A stretch of 18,427 nt of DNA from Flammula alnicola (taxonomy: Eukaryota > Basidiomycota > Agaricomycetes > Agaricales > Strophariaceae). Below, piece by piece: positions 18,412 through 18,427 of the stretch (within the stretch, counting starts at the first letter, position 1; each line of letters opens with the position of its first letter). The notes beneath the pieces were generated by a model that made no database searches, was not told the DNA's origin, and was given only the letters and a program-made list of their open reading frames with translations. The stretch lies in NCBI GenBank assembly GCA_015499995.1, contig JADNRV010000671.1:1-18427 (forward strand). Direction: 5' to 3'. The position numbers and the translations under genes are program-made.

Positions 18412-18427
18412 TAATATCTGGCGTGTC

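Noticed and set aside
1..18427. Telomeric repeats, CRISPR arrays, rRNA genes or intact transposase/reverse transcriptase
   Set aside because: No TTAGGG arrays, no regularly spaced repeats, no rRNA-like sequence and no catalytic transposon motifs were seen on either strand.

Overview
The window is nuclear DNA of a filamentous fungus, most likely a basidiomycete of the Agaricomycetes. The genes are dense and split by very short introns (about 51-71 nt, GT...AG, several ending in AAG). The recognisable proteins are a Nam8/Csx1-type RRM protein, a Ctk2 cyclin, Rrp7 and a WBP2-like protein, together with a tRNA-Arg that carries a short intron. No bacterial, viral or organellar gene is visible, and there is no CRISPR array or intact transposase.

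Layout. 4-983 (+): 3' end of a Nam8/Csx1-like RNA-binding protein, with an apparent one-base frameshift. 984-3406: long 3' flank and unassigned DNA with small repeats. 3407-4933 (-): a 7-exon CTK2 cyclin, divergent from 5205-6189 (+), a 2-exon RRP7; they share a 271-bp promoter region. 6660-9269 (-): an 8-exon gene for an unnamed polytopic membrane protein with a C-terminal soluble domain; it contains a 24-nt micro-exon and one in-frame TGA. 9433-10300 (-): exon-like blocks that do not assemble into one clean gene. 10622-12000 (-): a 3-exon gene for an unrecognised serine-rich protein.

From 12743 to about 16740 the DNA changes character. It is low-complexity, pyrimidine- or purine-rich, with repeated motifs, and is bracketed by two diverged direct repeats about 3.9 kb apart. 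A perfect 12-bp-arm palindrome lies near its right end. Only one weak coding candidate (15449-15784, -) falls inside.

The right end holds tRNA-Arg(UCG) (16942-17026, -), a WBP2-like gene (17192-17928, +) with two apparent one-base losses, and the weakly supported 3' end of a minus-strand gene at the edge.

The genes are not an operon or a pathway cluster. Nam8 (splicing), Ctk2 (Pol II CTD kinase), Rrp7 (18S rRNA processing) and WBP2 (WW-domain adaptor) are housekeeping genes. I saw no convincing new multi-gene system. The most interesting items are the unnamed membrane protein with its micro-exon and premature stop, the run of one-base losses in short homopolymers in two conserved genes, and the repeat-bracketed block. 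All splice models come from reading consensus sites, frame continuity and remembered family patterns; none was tested against RNA or a database.
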